From the NCBI GenBank assembly GCA_026874595.1, contig CM049313.1:37018159-37082158 (forward strand): a stretch of DNA of 64,000 nucleotides, given 5' to 3'. Shown one piece after another: positions 59,498-64,000 of the stretch. This DNA is from Sipunculus nudus. Taxonomy: Eukaryota > Annelida > Sipuncula > Golfingiida > Sipunculidae. The notes under the pieces were generated by a model that saw only the letters and a program-made list of their open reading frames with translations, did no database searches and was not told where the DNA came from. Each line of letters starts with the position of its first letter. The stretch's first letter is position 1. A program made the translations under genes and the position numbers.

Positions 59498-60651
59498 CTA
59501 GAATACGGGTAGTCGATAAGCGACTACGTGTATCCGCCTAAATCAGAGTGGAACGGGTGAAGTGAGGCATGGATTGAGTGGCAAGGGGAAATAGAGTGAA
59601 GTGTTGCATATTAGCATGGATGTCTGCAGCCAAATGGTGTATGTAGGTTGCGCCACCTACCACAAAATCCAGAAAGCTGTCCAAGTTGTATACAAATGCA
59701 AAATTTGGGGCAGATAAGTCAAACCACTATATGTTTATGAGTGATTTTAGCCCGTGGCAGACAAACAGAAGGACGCTGTGCAAAAATGGTTGAAGGTGGC
59801 GCCACCAGTTTTGCCTATGAAAAAGAGCTATGTGAGAACTATACACATGCAAAACTTTGGCCCAATCGGTCAAACGGTTCCCAAGAAATGAGCTTGGATG
59901 TTTGCTGCATAAACTAGAATGCAGGTGGCGCCACCTATCATAAAATCAAGAGAGCTGTCGGGGATGTATAAACCTGCAAAATTTTAGGCAGATATGTCAA
60001 ACCACTGCCGAGATATGAGTGATTTTATCCCATGGCAGACAAACAGATGGCAGCTGTGCAAAAATGGCTGCAGGTGGCGCCACCAGTTTTGTGTATGATA
60101 AAGAGCTATGTGAGATCTATACACATGCACATACACGAGATATGAGCTTGGATGTCTGCAGCGTAAACGTGAATGTAGGTGGGGCCACCTGTCATAAAAT
60201 CAGAAAAGCTATCCAGGATGTATACGCATGCCAAATTTCAGGTGAATTAGTCAAATCACTGCAGAGATATGAGTGATTTTAACCCAAGGCAGACAAACAG
60301 ATGGACACTGTGAAAACATGGTTGCAGGTGGCGCCACCATTTTTTGTGTATGTTATAAAGCTCTCCAAGGGCTACATTTGTGCAAAAAAATTTTCCTGAT
60401 CCGTCAAACGGTTCCCGAGATATGGCATGTGGGTTTATGTGTGGAAACAGACACACAAACGGACGCAGAGCGCAGAGGAAAGGTCGGAGGTCAAAACAAA
60501 ATTGGGGCGTAGCAGTTCACATGTGACCCGAACATAATCCCTGGTTTCGTAAAATTTCCGCCCAGCGGTTATGGAGGAGTTCTCCGGACACCTAAGCGGC
60601 GGCGTAAACTGAAAACATAGTATCCGCAAAACTCTGTTTTGGCGGATACAA
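59498..60651 (-). mobile_element. family A Helitron-like element, copy 4, best preserved
   Basis: Minus-strand 3' end: GTAGTCG-cttat-CGACTAC hairpin, CCGTATT, CTAG, then T. Minus-strand 5' end: TTGTATCCGCC after A. The flanks (CATCATCAATAA and TCAGAAATATAG) join to give an intact minisatellite unit, so insertion was between A and T with no duplication or loss. GTATCCGCC recurs 30 bases inside the left end as the inverse of the right terminus. The right end also folds (TATCCGCAAAAC with GTTTTGGCGGATA). Exact GGTGGCGCCACC at 59795, 59923, 60073 and 60327. No ORF encodes a Rep/helicase. Confidence 0.85.
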
Positions 60652-60778
60652 TCAGAAATATAGAAGACTTCAAAACAATCTCTCATCAATTATCAGAAAT
60701 ATGGAGACCTCAAAACAATACATCATCAATAATCAGAAATATAGAAGACTTCAAAACAATACATCATCAATTATTCTC
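60651..60778. repeat. 41-bp minisatellite, right part
   Basis: Three more units of the same 41-bp repeat continue directly after the Helitron. Confidence 0.93.
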
Positions 60779-61913
60779 CCTACTTTCACAGGAAGCAACA
60801 CAACCTACAGTCCATGGTCTAAACCATTAGATAATAATAATAATTAAACATGACTGTTTATTATAGGTATATCATTTCAGTTGTAAACTGGAAGACAAAA
60901 AGGCATCTATATGTTTAAGTTTCAATGATTTTCAATAATCATTAGCAAACCCTCTTTGTGGGAACTATTGAAAATTTGATAAAGATACAAAAAAGCTTGA
61001 AAAGATATGGCTGTTAGTGTAAATATAAATAGTGTCAGAATTTGTCGGAAATCTAAAAATAATGTAAACATATTAAACATAATTTAATTAGGGAAGACAA
61101 ATGAAAAGTTGAATTCATATAATAACTAAAGAAATCTTGAAGGGGATCAGTTACTTGTATCTACAGTATTTATCTTGTTGATTTTGAGAATATATAAAGC
61201 AAGGTATTCATCTAGGGAACACCTGTCTAGACATGGACAGAAGGTGTGAAATTAATCATTTCTTTCTGGATCTGATATACACAGTTACATCTGACAACAT
61301 GACAATGATCAGCGACAATGTTATCCTAAAGTTCTACATGAAAAGTGATAAAATATTGTGTCTGATACAATTACTTAATATTCTAAATGAATCTTCAACA
61401 AACAAGGGAAGATACAGCTGCCACAATATAAAATGACTATGTCTGATGACATTACATGGAAAATATACTGTACTTGGTCGGGAAGGGGCTTGTCTATTAC
61501 AACAATTAAACATTCATGAGGTACCGGCTTGCTCTCAGTTACAACAGCATTTTATGAAGACACAAATGAATATGAAATTATAAAGGAACACATACCTGTA
61601 AAAGTGACAAAAAGTGCAACAATATAAATGCTGTGTAGCACTCGGGTATCTACATGGCAAACTGTGCTGATTCCCGCGCTTCACTTCTACTGATATTATC
61701 TAACCTCTGACCTTTAATTAAAATAACAAGAACTGGGTAGCCCCATTCACTGTAAAAGTATCACATTTCACAACCCTCTGCGTGTGCAGCCAACTCTAAC
61801 AGTAAAACATTAAATACACAACAATAGTATTGTGGTCGGGCAAGTGATCTGTATCTAGATCTACTCTGTGACATATATATACATATAATTAATTAATGTA
61901 CGGTTAGTTTGAC

Positions 61914-61956
<43 letters not shown>

Positions 61957-64000
61957 CATATATATATATATAAACAATCAAGCCAGCTTATTGTCACATC
62001 ACTGGTGCATGCTTAAATTATGATAATAACTGCGATGTGATATTATACGGGCTTCATCATTGATGTCCTTTAGAGTCATAGAAAAAGCATCATTTCTTAC
62101 ATGATATTAAATAATCATCAGTAAAAAGGAAACAGAAACATTAATGAATATTTTTATTGCACAAGGGTATATTAAATTACATTTATGCACACCTGACAAT
62201 TAATTTCCTGTATTTTTTGTGCTGCATGTCCCAATAACTGACTAAAATCAGACTTTCCAACAAAAAAAATAAGACATAACCTCTGGGTCATGAGGTCAAA
62301 TGTCTGGAAATATTCGGCATAGTTATAACGTTATGCAAAGTGCCCTATTTTACGGATGTTTTATTAATGACTGGAACTTCCAAGATTGTCTTTAGATAGG
62401 ACTGTTCTGGGAGCAGGCACTGTCAAGCCATGGTCAACATTTTGAAGTTACATGGTGATTGAGGTTTTGGATCAGGTATCTCCTCCAGTGCTATCAAAAC
62501 CTCCAGCTTTTCATGGACCCCTAAGGGGATTTCCAGTCATAAGCACCTTTAACAGCTAGTGCTGTTAAAAGTCACTGAGGTGTAAACCGCGGCCTTGCAA
62601 AGGTCAGGAGTTCTATATGTATGAGATGTGATCTCAAAAATCCCTCTTGTTAACGTACGAAGAAACGCAATGATCTAGATTAGCCTGATTTCTTAGGACG
62701 TTAATTAGCTATGTGATGGTAAGTGACTCGCATGCATCACTGCACTTGCCTGCTGCACACAAGAGGGAGATGTTGTCACCAGAGGACTGCGACTCAGTTA
62801 TTGTATTATATGTTCTAGTAGGATGAATAGCCAGATGATTGTTTTGATATTTTACTGTACATTTATATGGAGTACGTATCATGTTTAGACATTAGCGTAA
62901 GAACTCTGGTTGATGTTAATTTCAGTACAGCTTAATTCCCTGAAAGCAATCTCTGTTTGGCAGTCTTAATAGTAATAATTGTTTGTTGTAGACTTCAAAG
63001 GATCAGCACCTTGGTTTTCTCAGAGTTTTGTCTCAAGAGGCGTGTCCATTTAAAAATGCAATAATTAGCAGTCGGCATAATAGGGAATAGTGACTGTCCA
63101 GAAAACGATCAGGACATGTGATGTAAGCAAGCAGATACAAGTCATGATTAAGTTGCAACAAATGCCATATCAGCGCACCAGTTTGTGTAGCCTGATGATA
63201 TCTGCAGTCCAGGTTCAGGTCTGCATGCATCAGAGTTTAGCAGCTGGGACATGATGTCTATAAGCATAGACTGTCTGTGTCTGAGGGAGGGCCTGGCGAT
63301 TTTTCTCTGTAACAGACTTCAGAGCGAGTATCGCATTTTTCCTACGGACTGGTAATCTGGCGAATTTATACCTGTTGTGAATGCTTCCAGGAACAGACCG
63401 AGGATATTATTTAAACACCTAACTGTGGAGGTACTGGATATCACTGTGTGGAAGCTTATTTGGTTACCCAGAGATGGATGATTCCAGGACACTTCAGCTG
63501 TAAAAGACATTTATTCCGAATCAAGATAGAATCATCTGCGTGCTATAATTAGTGAGTACTGCGCGAACTGTGCCTTGAGAGTTAAACCAGTAAACAAGCA
63601 AAGTCCTGTTTGTGGTCGGAGCTCAGTGTATCTCAAAGTGGACTGATTGAACTGTGAACACAGCATTAGCAAACGGTGAGCCGGGCAGTGCAACATTCTG
63701 ATGTCAGGTGTGTCATGTGATCAGGAGAAGTGTAAACAAGGGACTCCTCTGTGTACTGTGGTTAACAGACTCGGTGGTTGTCTCTGTGATTATTATAATT
63801 GATCTTATATTATCATCATTGCTTGTTTGTATGAAACACCTTGCCAGAGAAACATAAGTGTATGTTTTCCTCAATAAATTTTTTTATTTTTTTTTTAACT
63901 CTTTTTTTTAACTATTTATCTTTTTGAGTGTACGTATGCATTAGTTTCAGCCGGTTGGTTTGACAGTTAAAAAAACTTGGTCATTCACATCCCTAGTCGT
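60779..64000. other. AT-rich, no gene recognised (3.2 kb)
   Basis: Contains the AT microsatellite listed separately and a weak tRNA-like GGTTTACACC (minus strand, near 62588). A stretch near 63,600-63,680 ends AACGGTGAGCCGGG, which could be an exon with a GT donor, but nothing else supports that. Confidence 0.5.
61917..61972. repeat. (AT)n microsatellite
   Basis: An AT run of about 16 repeats, a short TATATGTACAT interruption, then further AT repeats. Confidence 0.95.

Overview
The window looks like non-coding DNA from an animal nuclear genome. Base composition is AT-rich, there are no prokaryote-style operons, and no long ORF survives outside repeats. It is crowded with minisatellites, rolling-circle (Helitron-type) elements carrying GACGGACAGACGG tracts and GGTGGCGCCACC palindromes, repeats with TGACCTTGACCTTTGACCT, LINE fragments and tRNA-like SINE heads. 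This style fits a lophotrochozoan invertebrate, most likely a mollusc; that assignment is inference from repeat style. I find no convincing complete host protein-coding gene, so the window is intergenic or a very large intron.

Layout. 1-10.4 kb: four minisatellites (47 bp with a 188-bp higher-order unit; 43/45 bp; 39 bp; 26 bp) plus a three-copy 70-bp repeat. 10.4-13.0 kb: nothing recognised. 13.0-17.8 kb: a Helitron-like element (family C) nested in another (family E), a family B copy, and a 31-bp minisatellite. 17.8-21.1 kb: mostly unrecognised. 21.2-23.8 kb: a 53-bp minisatellite. 24.0-26.0 kb: family B copies, one loaded with nuclear-receptor-like direct repeats. 26-32 kb: AT-rich sequence with two CpG-containing patches, one holding a perfect NRF-1-type palindrome. 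32.2-36.5 kb: a 4.3-kb minisatellite of ~31-bp units with kilobase-scale internal duplications. 36.7-38.5 kb: a TIR DNA transposon with TA target duplication. 40.3-44.7 kb: a family A Helitron, a broken antisense LINE with a 2A-like motif ahead of its endonuclease, and a family B element. 47.8-49.3 kb: a 36-bp minisatellite split by a 5'-truncated LINE. 49.4-56.7 kb: candidate TIR borders enclosing nested family A, B and D elements. 58.7-60.8 kb: a 41-bp minisatellite split exactly by a family A Helitron. 60.8-64 kb: unremarkable AT-rich sequence.

The most interesting signal is a set of at least three rolling-circle-like families (A, B, C) with different termini but the same plan. The arm of a terminal hairpin at one end is repeated, inverted, just inside the other end. 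Internal modules of about 130-350 bp are tandemly arrayed, and an identical 12-bp palindrome GGTGGCGCCACC sits in the modules. I located 16 exact copies of that palindrome. Every copy whose orientation I could read points the same way (3' end to the left). Families A and C end in CTAG|T on the minus strand, preceded by a small hairpin, as Helitrons do. The nesting gives a relative history: minisatellites and a TIR element first, then family B, then family A.
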